Source: Streptomyces zaomyceticus (GTDB taxonomy: Bacteria; Actinomycetota; Actinomycetes; Streptomycetales; Streptomycetaceae). Taken from it: a stretch of DNA of 64,000 bases. The translations under genes and the position numbers were made by a program. Below are positions 25,033-32,395 of this stretch, in pieces. Under the pieces are notes generated by a model that saw nothing but the letters and a program-made list of their open reading frames with translations, was not told the origin of the DNA and made no database searches. The DNA lies in assembly GCF_014656215.1 (NCBI RefSeq), contig NZ_BNBZ01000019.1:1-64000 (forward strand), read 5' to 3'. Positions within the stretch are counted from its first letter, which is position 1. Every line of letters starts with the position of its first letter.

Positions 25033-25629
25033 ATGACCCGTTTTCGCGAGAGCGTTCGATCCCTGCTGCGCGAGCAGGTGCTCGACGCCGCCTACCGCCT
25101 CGTCGCCGCGGACGGCTGGGGCGGATTGCGCATGGCCGCCGTCGCGCGGGCCGCCGGCGTGGCCCGGCAGACCCTCTACAACGAGTTCGGCTCGAAGGAG
25201 GCCATCGGCAAGGCCTTGGTCCAGCGTGAGCTGGAGGGCTTCCTGGTCGGCATCCAGCGCGAACTCGACGCCCACCGGGGCGATCTGGAGGCCGCGGCCG
25301 CGGCCGGGGTCGGCTACACCCTCCAGCAGGCCGTGGACAACCCGCTCGTCAAGAGCGTCCTGGTCGCGGCCCGGGGTGGCGAGGACGATCTCCTCGCCTA
25401 TCTCACGACCCGCCCCGAACCGGTCTTCGGTACGGCCATGGCGATGCTCGACGCCTATGCGACCGAGGCCTGGCCGGACGTGGACGAGGAGTCGCGCGGC
25501 CTCGCCGTCGAGACGATCGTGCGGCTCACCGTGAGCCACATCGTCCAGCCGGTGGCGTCCCCGGAGGAGTCGGCGCGGCGCATCGCCACGGTCACGGCGA
25601 GGATCGCGTATCCGGGCGGCAGGGCCTGA
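25033..25629 (+). CDS. TetR-family regulator
   Basis: The 198-residue protein starts at ATG 25033. No good ribosome site is present, so a leaderless or short-leader message is possible. The helix-turn-helix is at about residues 32-52 (LRMAAVARAAGVARQTLYNEF), followed by a TetR_N-type long C-terminal domain with VKSVLVAARGGEDDLLAYLT, known from actinobacterial AlkX/TetR_C_18-like regulators. It lies 71 bases after the amidohydrolase gene, on the same strand. Target unknown. Confidence 0.8.
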   Translation: MTRFRESVRSLLREQVLDAAYRLVAADGWGGLRMAAVARAAGVARQTLYNEFGSKEAIGKALVQRELEGFLVGIQRELDAHRGDLEAAAAAGVGYTLQQAVDNPLVKSVLVAARGGEDDLLAYLTTRPEPVFGTAMAMLDAYATEAWPDVDEESRGLAVETIVRLTVSHIVQPVASPEESARRIATVTARIAYPGGRA

Positions 25630-25777
25630 CGGGAGGCCGCCGGCCTCCATGGGCGGGTGCGCGGGGCAGGGCGGCGGAACCGGGTGGTGCCGGGGGCGGG
25701 GGAACCCCGCGGCGGTGCCGTCCGACTGCCTCGACGCGACAGAAACGTCGGAACCGCCCACCTTTCCGGGGAGACGC

Positions 25778-26551
25778 ATGCACCGCCGCCACCTGCTCCG
25801 CGCCACCACCGCCCTCGCGGGCGCCACCGTCACCGCGACAGCCACCGCCGGTGCTGCCGCCACCGCCGCCACCGCCGCCACCGCCACCACCGCCGGCTCC
25901 GCCACCACGAAGCCGTCCACGCGTCGCCCGCTGCGCGTCCATGTCGTCCTCTTCGACGGCGTCGAAGAACTCGACTTCGCCGCCCCCTACGAGGTGCTCT
26001 CCGCCGCCGGTTTCTTCTCCGAGCGCCCGGTGGAGGTCCGCTACGTCTCCGCCACCGGCCCCGGGACCGTCACCGCCGCCTACGGGACCGAGGTCCGGGT
26101 GGAGCATCCCTGGGCCCCTGAGCGGGCCGATCTGCTCGTCGTGCCCGGCGGCGGGTACGCGCGCCGCGACAGTCCCGGCGTCTGGGCGGAGATCGACCGG
26201 GGCACTCTGCCCCGCGCCCTGGCGGCGGCCGTCCGGCCGGGACTCACCGTGGGTGCGCTGTGCACGGGCGTCATGCTGCTCGCCGCTGCCGGTCTCACCC
26301 GTGGTCGCCCCTGTACCACCCACCACAAGGCACGGGCGGATCTGGAGCGGCAGGGAGGTGTTCTGAAGAGGGCCAGGGTGGTCGACGACGGCGACCTGGT
26401 GACGGCCGGAGGCGTCACGTCCGGCCTGGAACTCGCCCTCTGGCTGGTCCGCCGTGAACTCGGCCCGGACGCGGCGAACGGCCTGGAGACCATGCTCGAG
26501 TACGAGGCCCGAGGCACCGTCCGGACCTCGTCCCGCGGTGTGGGCGGGTAG
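25778..26551 (+). CDS. Exported DJ-1/PfpI-superfamily protein (isonitrile hydratase-like)
   Basis: ATG 25778 follows GGGGAGA. The 257-residue protein has an MHRRHLLRATTALAGATV leader (possible Tat or lipid-free export signal) with an Ala/Thr low-complexity tail. The DJ-1 fold follows from about 50 (RVHVVLFDGVEELDFAAPYEVLS). The nucleophile elbow GALCTGVMLLA places the reactive Cys at C162, and VVPGGGY is the conserved loop. Relatives hydrate isonitriles or act as regulators with AraC partners. The exported form is less usual. A terminator follows. Confidence 0.75.
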   Translation: MHRRHLLRATTALAGATVTATATAGAAATAATAATATTAGSATTKPSTRRPLRVHVVLFDGVEELDFAAPYEVLSAAGFFSERPVEVRYVSATGPGTVTAAYGTEVRVEHPWAPERADLLVVPGGGYARRDSPGVWAEIDRGTLPRALAAAVRPGLTVGALCTGVMLLAAAGLTRGRPCTTHHKARADLERQGGVLKRARVVDDGDLVTAGGVTSGLELALWLVRRELGPDAANGLETMLEYEARGTVRTSSRGVGG

Positions 26552-26554
26552 AGC

Positions 26555-26597
26555 GAGGCCCGGTGTCGGACACGGGGGATCTCCGGCACCGGGCCTC
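26555..26597 (+). terminator. Terminator after the DJ-1-like gene
   Basis: GAGGCCCGGTG (26555-26565) pairs with CACCGGGCCTC (26587-26597), and an inner pair is possible. The sequence continues TGTTG. Confidence 0.75.
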
Positions 26598-26805
26598 TGT
26601 TGAAGATTGTACGAGACTCCGGAGGGTGGCGTGTACACCGGGGTGGGAGCGTTCCCGCAGGACCGCGGGAACCGTCCTGCGGCCCGGCGCCACCGCGGGC
26701 GAACGGTGGGCGTACGGGGTAGAAGTCGTCTGAGACGCGGACGCGGCCGAGCGGGCCCTCGCCCCCCTCGGCCGCGTCGCCGACGACGACGACGAGGAGG
26801 CCGCC

Positions 26806-27012
26806 GTGGACGGCAGAAGCAAAGGGTTCGTGCATTCCTTCAACCGCGCCGGCGGATACGGATTCGTCGTCCCCGTGGGCTCCGAGGAACAGGTCTGGTT
26901 CAGCGCCGAGGACATCGAGGGCAAGGACCGCGTGCTCTCCGAAGGCCAGCAGGTCTCCTTCGTCCTGGTGCTGGGGGACGGCCGCTTCGAGGCCAGGGAA
27001 CTGCGCATCTGA
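26806..27012 (+). CDS. Cold-shock-domain-like small protein
   Basis: GTG 26806 has GAGGAGG five bases upstream. The 68-residue protein KGFVHSFNRAGGYGFVVPVG...VWFSAEDIEGKDRVLSEGQQVSFVLVLG follows the CspA fold (KWFNxxKGFGFIxP, then VHFSAI and EGQxVxFxV), but the RNP1 region is changed to GGYGFVVP and RNP2 to VWFSA. It probably binds single-stranded nucleic acids, perhaps more weakly than true cold-shock proteins. It is monocistronic upstream of the riboswitch region. Confidence 0.75.
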   Translation: MDGRSKGFVHSFNRAGGYGFVVPVGSEEQVWFSAEDIEGKDRVLSEGQQVSFVLVLGDGRFEARELRI

Positions 27013-27149
27013 CGCCGGACCGGCCCTGGCTCCGAGGGCATCCGACCGCCCCGGCGCCGGTGCCGGCAAGCCCGGCTCCGGCAACGGCTGCGGACCCCGG
27101 GCCGGGGCCTGGGCCGGTGGCACTGCGCCGAGGCCAGTCGCACCTTTGT

Positions 27150-27290
27150 ACGCACCTGAACGGGTACGTGCACGGGTCAGGGAATCCGGTGCGAGACCGG
27201 AACTGACGCGCAGCGGTGAGGGCGACGGGCGGAGCATCGGCCACTGGGCGGCACGACGGGCCCGGGAAGGCGCCCCGTCCGCTCCGCCGT
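27150..27290 (+). ncRNA. Cobalamin riboswitch, 3' end apparently truncated
   Basis: The sequence carries GGGAATCCGGTGCGAGACCGG (27179-27199 region), CTGACGCGCAGCGGTGAG, GCCACTGGG (27240-27248) and GGGAAGGC (27264-27271), the conserved core blocks of AdoCbl riboswitches. The usual 3' B12-box (GAGTCCGAAGACCTGCC type) is not found before the transporter reading frame begins. The pairing GGCGGAGC/GCTCCGCC near 27228-27288 closes the element. It precedes the btuF-like pseudogene. Boundaries are approximate. Confidence 0.75.
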
Positions 27291-28009
27291 GCTCTCCCTG
27301 CCGGCGCCCTGCTCCTGACCACGACCGGGTGCGGCGGCGGGCCCGCCGCACCGACCTCGAAGGACGCCGGGGGAGCGGCGAAGGGGTTCCCGCTGACGCT
27401 CGCCGACAACTGCGGACAGCGCGTCACCGTCGGCCGGCCCCCGAAGCGGGCCGTCGCCCTCGACCGGGGCGCGGCGGAGATCATGCTCTCGCTCGGCCTC
27501 GCCGACCGCATGGTCGGCACCGCCACCTGGACGGACCCGGTGCTCAAGGGCCTGGAGAAGGAGAACGCGAAGGTACCGCGCCTCGCCGACCGCTACCCCT
27601 CCTTCGAGAAGGTGCTCGACGCCGAACCCGACTTCGCGGCCGCCTCCTTCACGTACACCCTCGGCAAGGGCGGGGTGGCCCCCCCGAGCGGTTCGAGAAG
27701 CTCGGCGTCCCCTCCTGTCTCTCGCCCACCGACTGCGTCGGCAAGGACAACAGCGGCGACGGCGACGGGGTGCGCACCGCGCCGCTCACCATGGAGACGG
27801 TCTACGGCGAGATCCGTGACCCGGCCCGGCGCTCGCAGTCCGTCGAGAGCGCCGCCAAGAAGATCGAGTTCCTGGAGTCCGACCCGGTCACCCGGAACAT
27901 GACGGCGGTGAAGGAGAAGCGGTACGTCCTGCTCGGCGGACAGGCGATGAACCCCACCCTCCGCACGGTCGAAGGCGTCGAGAAGGTGGCTGCGGCGCTC
28001 CGCTCGTAG
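27285..28009 (+). pseudogene. btuF: Disrupted btuF-type B12/iron-siderophore binding lipoprotein
   Basis: The decayed gene would encode the periplasmic-type binding lipoprotein of a cobalamin ABC importer. Frame 1 gives ALPAGALLLTTTGCGGG (lipobox) and ADNCGQRVTVGRPPKRAVALDRGAAEIMLSLGLADRMVGTATW. At about 27676-27683 the frame shifts within a run of seven C, and the second frame continues PERFEKLGVPSCLSPTDCVGKDN through AAKKIEFLESDPVTRNMTAVKEKRYVLL and the end. Between EIRDPARR and SQSVESAAKK roughly a third of the normal protein is missing. There is no start codon in the correct frame after the riboswitch. Three independent lesions make a sequencing error alone unlikely. Confidence 0.8.
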
Positions 28010-28063
28010 GGTCTCGCGCAGTGACGGCGAGCCCGCTCGACGGCCCCGCCGCCCCGGTGCGCG

Positions 28064-28687
28064 GTGCGCGCCGCCCCGCTGTGGACGGTGGCGGGGCTCG
28101 CCGTCCTGGCTGTCTCGGTGGCCGTGGCCATCACCATCGGCCCGGCGGACGTCGGTGTCGCCGACGTGTGGTCCGTGGTCGCCGCCCACCTCGGCGGGGA
28201 AGCCGCGGAGGTCTCGCCGATCCGGGACGGGATCGTGTGGGACCTGCGGCTGCCCCGTACCCTCCTGGCCGCCGTCTGCGGCGCGGTGCTCGCGGCGGCG
28301 CTGCTGATCTGCGGCGGTCACGCGCGGACCCTGGACGCCTTCGCGTTCGGCGAGGACGCCGCGGCGGCGCTCGGCGTCGCCGTCGCCCGGACCCGGCTCG
28401 TCCTGCTCTGCGTCACCGCGCTCCTGGCGGCCGCCCTGGTCTCCGCCGCCGGGGCGATCGGCTTCGTCGGCCTCGTCCTGCCGCACGCGGCACGGGCACT
28501 GGCCGGTCCCGGGCACGCCAGGCTGCTGCCGGTCACCGCCGTGACCGGGGCGGTGTTCCTGGTCTGGGCCGACACCCTCGCGCGGACCGTCCTCGACCCG
28601 CAGGAGGTGCCGGTGGGTGTGGTGACCTCGCTGGTCGGCGTACCGGCGTTCGTCCTCGTCCTGTACCGCACCAGGAGCACACGATGA
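28064..28687 (+). pseudogene. btuC: btuC/FecCD-type permease with an internal deletion
   Basis: The 207 residues begin VAGLAVLAVSVAVAITIGPADVGVADVW and include LRLPRTLLAAVCGAVLAA, the start of the FecCD permease. The chain then jumps to LLICGGHARTLDAFAFGEDAAAALGVAVARTR and ends normally (SAAGAIGFVGLVLPHAARAL, VPVGVVTSLVGVPAFVLVL). About 130 residues including several membrane segments are missing from the usual 330-350. The reading frame is open but cannot give a normal permease. An earlier GTG at 28021 with the natural leader is out of frame, so a frameshift near the N-terminus is also likely. It overlaps the ATPase gene (ATGA). Confidence 0.78.
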
Positions 28688-29586
28688 CCACGAGACCCGC
28701 CACGAGCCGAGCCACGAGCCGAGCCGCGGGCGACGGCCGCCGCGCGCTCGCCGCCGCACACCCGCCCGGCACCCCTCACCCGGCCGCCGCCGGCCTCCGC
28801 GCCGACCGCGTCTCGCGCACCGCCGGTGGCACCCTCGTCCTCGACGGGGTCGGCCTCACCCTCGCGCCCGGAACCGTCACCGGCCTCCTCGGGCCCAACG
28901 GTTCGGGGAAGTCGACCCTGCTGCGTCTCCTCGCGGGCGTCCTCGACCCGGACTCCGGCGTGGTCACCCTCGACGGCGACCCGCTCGGAGCGCTGGGCCG
29001 CCGGACGGTCGCCCGGCGCCTCGCCACCGTCGAGCAACAGGCCGACACCCAGACCGATCTGACCGTCGCCGACGTCGTACGCCTCGGCCGTGTCCCGCAC
29101 CGCAGGGCCTGGACACCGGCCTCGGCCGCCGACGAGACCGCCGTCCGTTCCGCCCTCGCGCGCACCGGCCTCACCTACCGGGCCGGGCAGTCCCGGCGCA
29201 CCCTCTCCGGCGGCGAACGGCAGCGCGTCCAGATCTCCCGCGCCCTCGCCCAGGAGCCGCGCGAACGGCTCCTCGACGAACCCACCAACCACCTCGACAT
29301 CCAGCACCAGCTGGACCTCCTGGCCCTCGTCGCCGAGCTGCGCCTCACCGCCGTCGTCGCGCTGCACGACCTCAACCTGGCGGCGATGTACTGCGACCGG
29401 CTCGTCGTCCTGGCACGGGGACGGGTGGTGGCCGCAGGCACCCCGGGGGAGGTGCTCACCGAGGAGCTGATCGCCGAGGTCGACCGCGTCCGGTCGGCCG
29501 TGACCCGCCCGGAGCCCGGCGGCCCTCCGCGCATCCGCTTCCTCGGTACGGTGCCGGGGCCGGCGGCGGCCGGACGTGAGGCCTGA
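28684..29586 (+). CDS. btuD: BtuD/FecE-type ABC ATPase, Walker B altered
   Basis: ATG 28684 has GGAGCAC upstream and overlaps the permease stop. The 300-residue protein has Walker A GPNGSGKST (K76), signature LSGGERQRVQISRAL, and switch His in LHDLNLAAMYCDR. The strand before the catalytic Asp-Glu normally reads ELLLDEP; here it is ERLLDEP, putting an arginine in the buried Walker B strand, where a single Leu to Arg change would suffice. The gene is open but probably non-functional with its two damaged partners. Expected role: ATP hydrolysis for vitamin B12 (or siderophore) uptake. Confidence 0.78.
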   Translation: MTTRPATSRATSRAAGDGRRALAAAHPPGTPHPAAAGLRADRVSRTAGGTLVLDGVGLTLAPGTVTGLLGPNGSGKSTLLRLLAGVLDPDSGVVTLDGDPLGALGRRTVARRLATVEQQADTQTDLTVADVVRLGRVPHRRAWTPASAADETAVRSALARTGLTYRAGQSRRTLSGGERQRVQISRALAQEPRERLLDEPTNHLDIQHQLDLLALVAELRLTAVVALHDLNLAAMYCDRLVVLARGRVVAAGTPGEVLTEELIAEVDRVRSAVTRPEPGGPPRIRFLGTVPGPAAAGREA

Positions 29587-29617
29587 GGAGCGCGGCCGCT
29601 CTGCCTACGATGGGGGC

Positions 29618-29977
29618 ATGTCTGAGCGCGTAGAGCCCGCGGCCGCGTCCCGTCCGCACGAGCGGACGCCGGGAGCGCTCGAACTCTCGGCGGCCGCGGA
29701 GGTGTTCGGGCTGCTCTCGGACCCGACCCGGCTGCATCTGGTGTGGCTGCTGACCAGGGGAGAGTCCGATGTGACCGCCCTGACGGAGGCGTGCGGGGCC
29801 GCGCGGCCCGCGGTCAGCCAGCATCTGGCGAAGCTGCGTCTCGCCGGGCTCGTGCAGTCCCGCAAGGACGGTCGCCGGGTCGTGTACGCGATGCCGGACG
29901 GGCATCTGAAGCGCCTGGTGGTCGAGGCGATCAACCGCGCCGACCACGAGGTGAGCGGGGAGCCCTGGCACGACTGA
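29618..29977 (+). CDS. ArsR/SmtB-family regulator
   Basis: The 119-residue protein starts at ATG 29618 after GGGGGC. The winged helix-turn-helix is clear at about residues 50-90 (SDVTALTEACGAARPAVSQHLAKLRLAGLVQSRKDGRRVVYAM). FGLLSDPTRLHLVWLL precedes it. C-terminal His/Asp (HLKRLVVEAINRADHEVSGEPWHD) could bind metal as in alpha-5 type sensors. It lies upstream of an MFS exporter, with a palindromic site at 30089-30112 between them, and probably represses that gene. It follows the ABC genes on the same strand. Confidence 0.88.
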   Translation: MSERVEPAAASRPHERTPGALELSAAAEVFGLLSDPTRLHLVWLLTRGESDVTALTEACGAARPAVSQHLAKLRLAGLVQSRKDGRRVVYAMPDGHLKRLVVEAINRADHEVSGEPWHD

Positions 29978-29982
29978 GGGGT

Positions 29983-30083
29983 CTCGCGAAGCCCGGCACG
30001 ACGGAGAGATCTCGGGAAACCCCTGGCGCGACCGGGAGGCCTCGCGAAGCCCGGCACCGCCGGGGGTTCCGGGAAACCCCTGG
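29983..30083. repeat. Tandem duplication of about 57 bp between ArsR and MFS genes
   Basis: CTCGCGAAGCCCGGCAC occurs at 29983-29999 and 30041-30057. GGGAAACCCCTGG occurs at 30014-30026 and 30071-30083. The two halves are diverged copies of one unit placed just upstream of the ArsR-type operator. Confidence 0.7.
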
Positions 30084-30088
30084 ATTCA

Positions 30089-30112
30089 ACATGTGCGCAA
30101 GCGTGCACATGT
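30089..30112. promoter_or_regulatory. ArsR-type operator
   Basis: ACATGTGC (30089-30096) and GCACATGT (30105-30112) form an exact inverted repeat with an 8-base centre. It sits 53 bases upstream of the MFS start and matches the dyad length of SmtB/ArsR operators. Confidence 0.65.
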
Positions 30113-30164
30113 CGGCTACGGTGGAGACGTCCGCAGTCCGCCGTGGCCGACCGGGGGCGTCCTC

Positions 30165-31559
30165 ATGCTGTCCGTGCTGCGCAACCCCACCTATCGGCGC
30201 CTGTTCGGCGCCCAGGTCGTCGCCCTCACCGGCACCGGTCTGGCCACCGTGGCGCTGAGCCTCCTCGCGTACGACCTGGCGGGCGCGAACGCCACCGCCG
30301 TGCTCGGCACCGCCCTCGCGATCAAGATGGCCGCGTACGTCGTGATCGCCCCGATCGCCGGCGCCCTCGCCCACCGCGTACCCCGGCGGACCCTGCTCGT
30401 CTCCATGGACCTGGCGCGGGCCACGGTCGTCCTCGCCCTGCCGTTCGTCGACCGGATCTGGCAGGTGTACGCCCTGATCCTGCTGCTCCAGGCCGCCTCG
30501 GCCGCCTTCACTCCGGCCTTCCAGGCCACGATCCCGCAGGTACTGCCCGACGAGCGCGAGTACACCGAGGCGCTGTCGCTCGCCAGACTCGCCTACGACC
30601 TGGAGAGCCTCGCGAGCCCGGTGCTCGCCGCCGTGCTGCTCACGGTCGTCCCGTACGGTCTGCTCTTCACCGCCACCGCCGTGGGCTTCCTCCTCTCCGG
30701 CCTCCTGGTCCGCTCGACGACCCTGCCCGACCCGGACCCCGCCCCCGCCCCGGACCCCGCCCCGGACCCCGCCCCCGCCCCGGACCAGGGCTCCGGTCGC
30801 TCCGTCGGCGTCGCCGGCACCGCGTACACCAAGGCGGTCTCCGGGATCAGGCTCCTCCTCGCCTCCCCGCGCCTGCGCGCCCTGCTCGCCCTCGACCTGG
30901 CCGTCGCGGCGGCCGGGGCCGTGGTCCTGGTCGACAGTGTGATCCTGGTCCGCGACACCCTCGGCCGCCCCGAGGGGGACCTCCCGCTCGCCCTCGGCGC
31001 GTACGGAGCGGGCTCGATGGCGGTGGCCCTGCTGCTGCCGCGCGCCCTGGCGCGGGGCGGCGACCGCGCGGTCATGACCCGGGCCGCCCTCGTCCTGCCG
31101 GGAGCCCTGGGGCTCCTGGCCCTCGGGCTCACCCTCCGGCCCGGCGCCTGGTCCTGGCCCGCGCTCCTGGTGGTCTGGCTGGTGGTCGGCGCCGCGGGCT
31201 CGGCCGTGCTCACCCCCGGCGGCAGGGTGGTGCGCCGCTGCGTCCGGAGCGCCGACCTGCCGGCCGTCTTCGCCGCCCGGTTCTCCCTCTCTCACGTCTG
31301 CTGGCTGCTCGCCTATCCGCTCGCCGGCGGGCTCGCCGCGACGGCGGGCCCGGCCGTCTCGGCGGCCGCGCTCACCGTCGTCGCCCTCGTGGGAGCCGTG
31401 GCCGCGGCCCGTCTGTGGCCCGCGCCGGAACCGGATTCCGGTGAGGGCCCGGACGCCGGGACGGAGCCGGAACCCGGGGCGGAAGGGGCGGCGGCCGCCG
31501 GTTCCCGTCAGCGCGGGAGCCGCATCTCCAGACCGTCCAGGACCACGTCAAGGCCGTAG
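30165..31559 (+). CDS. MFS exporter (EntS/heavy-metal or siderophore efflux-like)
   Basis: ATG 30165 (MLSVLRNPTYRRLFGAQVVALTGTGLATVALS) opens a 12-segment MFS-3 protein of 464 residues. Members export enterobactin-type siderophores, macrolides or metals with ArsR partners. A central hydrophilic loop carries a Pro/Asp/Ala repeat (DPDPAPAPDPAPDP, from 30729). The C-terminal tail after the last membrane segment overlaps the convergent TetR gene by 52 bases. ArsR at 29618 and the operator at 30089 suggest regulation by metal. Confidence 0.82.
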   Translation: MLSVLRNPTYRRLFGAQVVALTGTGLATVALSLLAYDLAGANATAVLGTALAIKMAAYVVIAPIAGALAHRVPRRTLLVSMDLARATVVLALPFVDRIWQVYALILLLQAASAAFTPAFQATIPQVLPDEREYTEALSLARLAYDLESLASPVLAAVLLTVVPYGLLFTATAVGFLLSGLLVRSTTLPDPDPAPAPDPAPDPAPAPDQGSGRSVGVAGTAYTKAVSGIRLLLASPRLRALLALDLAVAAAGAVVLVDSVILVRDTLGRPEGDLPLALGAYGAGSMAVALLLPRALARGGDRAVMTRAALVLPGALGLLALGLTLRPGAWSWPALLVVWLVVGAAGSAVLTPGGRVVRRCVRSADLPAVFAARFSLSHVCWLLAYPLAGGLAATAGPAVSAAALTVVALVGAVAAARLWPAPEPDSGEGPDAGTEPEPGAEGAAAAGSRQRGSRISRPSRTTSRP

Positions 31560-32233
31560 AAGAACTTCTCGTCGCGGAGGGCGACCGGGTCGACCGGCGC
31601 GTGGACGGCGGCGTCCGCGTAGGCGCCGGCGAGATGGTCGTGCCCCGCCGCCGCCTGCTGCGCGGCGGGCATCAGGCTCGCGATGAGATCACCCTCGGTC
31701 TTCCCCGAGCGGGTGACCGTGATGAGCCAGGCGGCCTCCGTGGTGCTCATGCCGATCACATACGACAGGACGGTGTCGATCGCGCGGCTCGGCTCGGGGA
31801 AGCCGGCGTCCGAGAACAGGGCGGCGAGCCGCTCGGAGTACGCCATCAGGTTGGGGCCCAGATAGGCGAGGCCCGCCTGCCCGAGGACGGCCGAGAGCCA
31901 CGGGTGGCCCAGGGCCGTCGCGCGGAAGGAGACCGCGGCCTCGGTGACGGCGGCGCGCCAGGGGCTGCCCGGCGGCGGGACGGTGAACTCGGCCGCGACC
32001 TCGTCGACGGCGAGCTCCATCAGCTCGTCCTTGGTGGCGACATGGCGGTAGAGGGAGGTGGCGCCCGCGTTCAGGCGGGCGCCGAGCTTGCGCATGCTCA
32101 GGGCCTCGATGCCGTCGGCGTCGAGCATGACGATCGCCTCGCGGACGATCGAGGCGCGGCTGAGTGCGGGCTGGTCGGGGGCGGACTGCTGTCGTGCCCA
32201 CACGGACGGAACGGGGTTCGCCTTGGCGGTCAT
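31508..32233 (-). CDS. TetR-family regulator with C-terminal TetR_C_1-like domain
   Basis: ATG 32233 has GAGGAGG upstream. The 241-residue protein begins MTAKANPVPSVWARQQSAPDQPALSRASIVREAIVMLDADGIEALSMRKLGARLNAGATSLYRHV (HTH about 44-65). The TetR/QacR-type multidrug regulator C-terminal part includes WLSAVLGQAGLAYLGPNLMAYSERLAALF. It is divergent from a DHA2 drug exporter, with a 36-bp palindrome between their starts, the usual arrangement for a ligand-released repressor. Confidence 0.85.
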   Translation of the reverse strand: MTAKANPVPSVWARQQSAPDQPALSRASIVREAIVMLDADGIEALSMRKLGARLNAGATSLYRHVATKDELMELAVDEVAAEFTVPPPGSPWRAAVTEAAVSFRATALGHPWLSAVLGQAGLAYLGPNLMAYSERLAALFSDAGFPEPSRAIDTVLSYVIGMSTTEAAWLITVTRSGKTEGDLIASLMPAAQQAAAGHDHLAGAYADAAVHAPVDPVALRDEKFFYGLDVVLDGLEMRLPR

Positions 32234-32300
32234 GGTCCTCCTCGGTGCGCCGGGCGGTGCTGCGTACGGCGTTCGCATCCAGCGTACAGCGATCGAGGGT

Positions 32301-32336
32301 TGCGAACACTGTGCGCAGCTGCGTACAGTGTTCGCA
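32301..32336. promoter_or_regulatory. Palindromic TetR operator in the TetR/DHA2 intergenic region
   Basis: TGCGAACACTGT (32301-32312) and ACAGTGTTCGCA (32325-32336) are exact inverted repeats with a 12-base centre. GTTCGCA (32268-32274) and GCGTACAG (32283-32290) are further partial copies nearer the TetR start. Confidence 0.75.
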
Positions 32337-32395
32337 TCGAAGGAAACGAGCGCCGCCGGAAGCCGGGCGCTTCCGGAGTCGAGGGGGAAAATCCC

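Noticed and set aside
27676..27683. Programmed frameshift in the btuF-type gene
   Set aside because: A slippery C7 run is present, but no recoding signal is seen and other lesions in the same operon make gene decay simpler.
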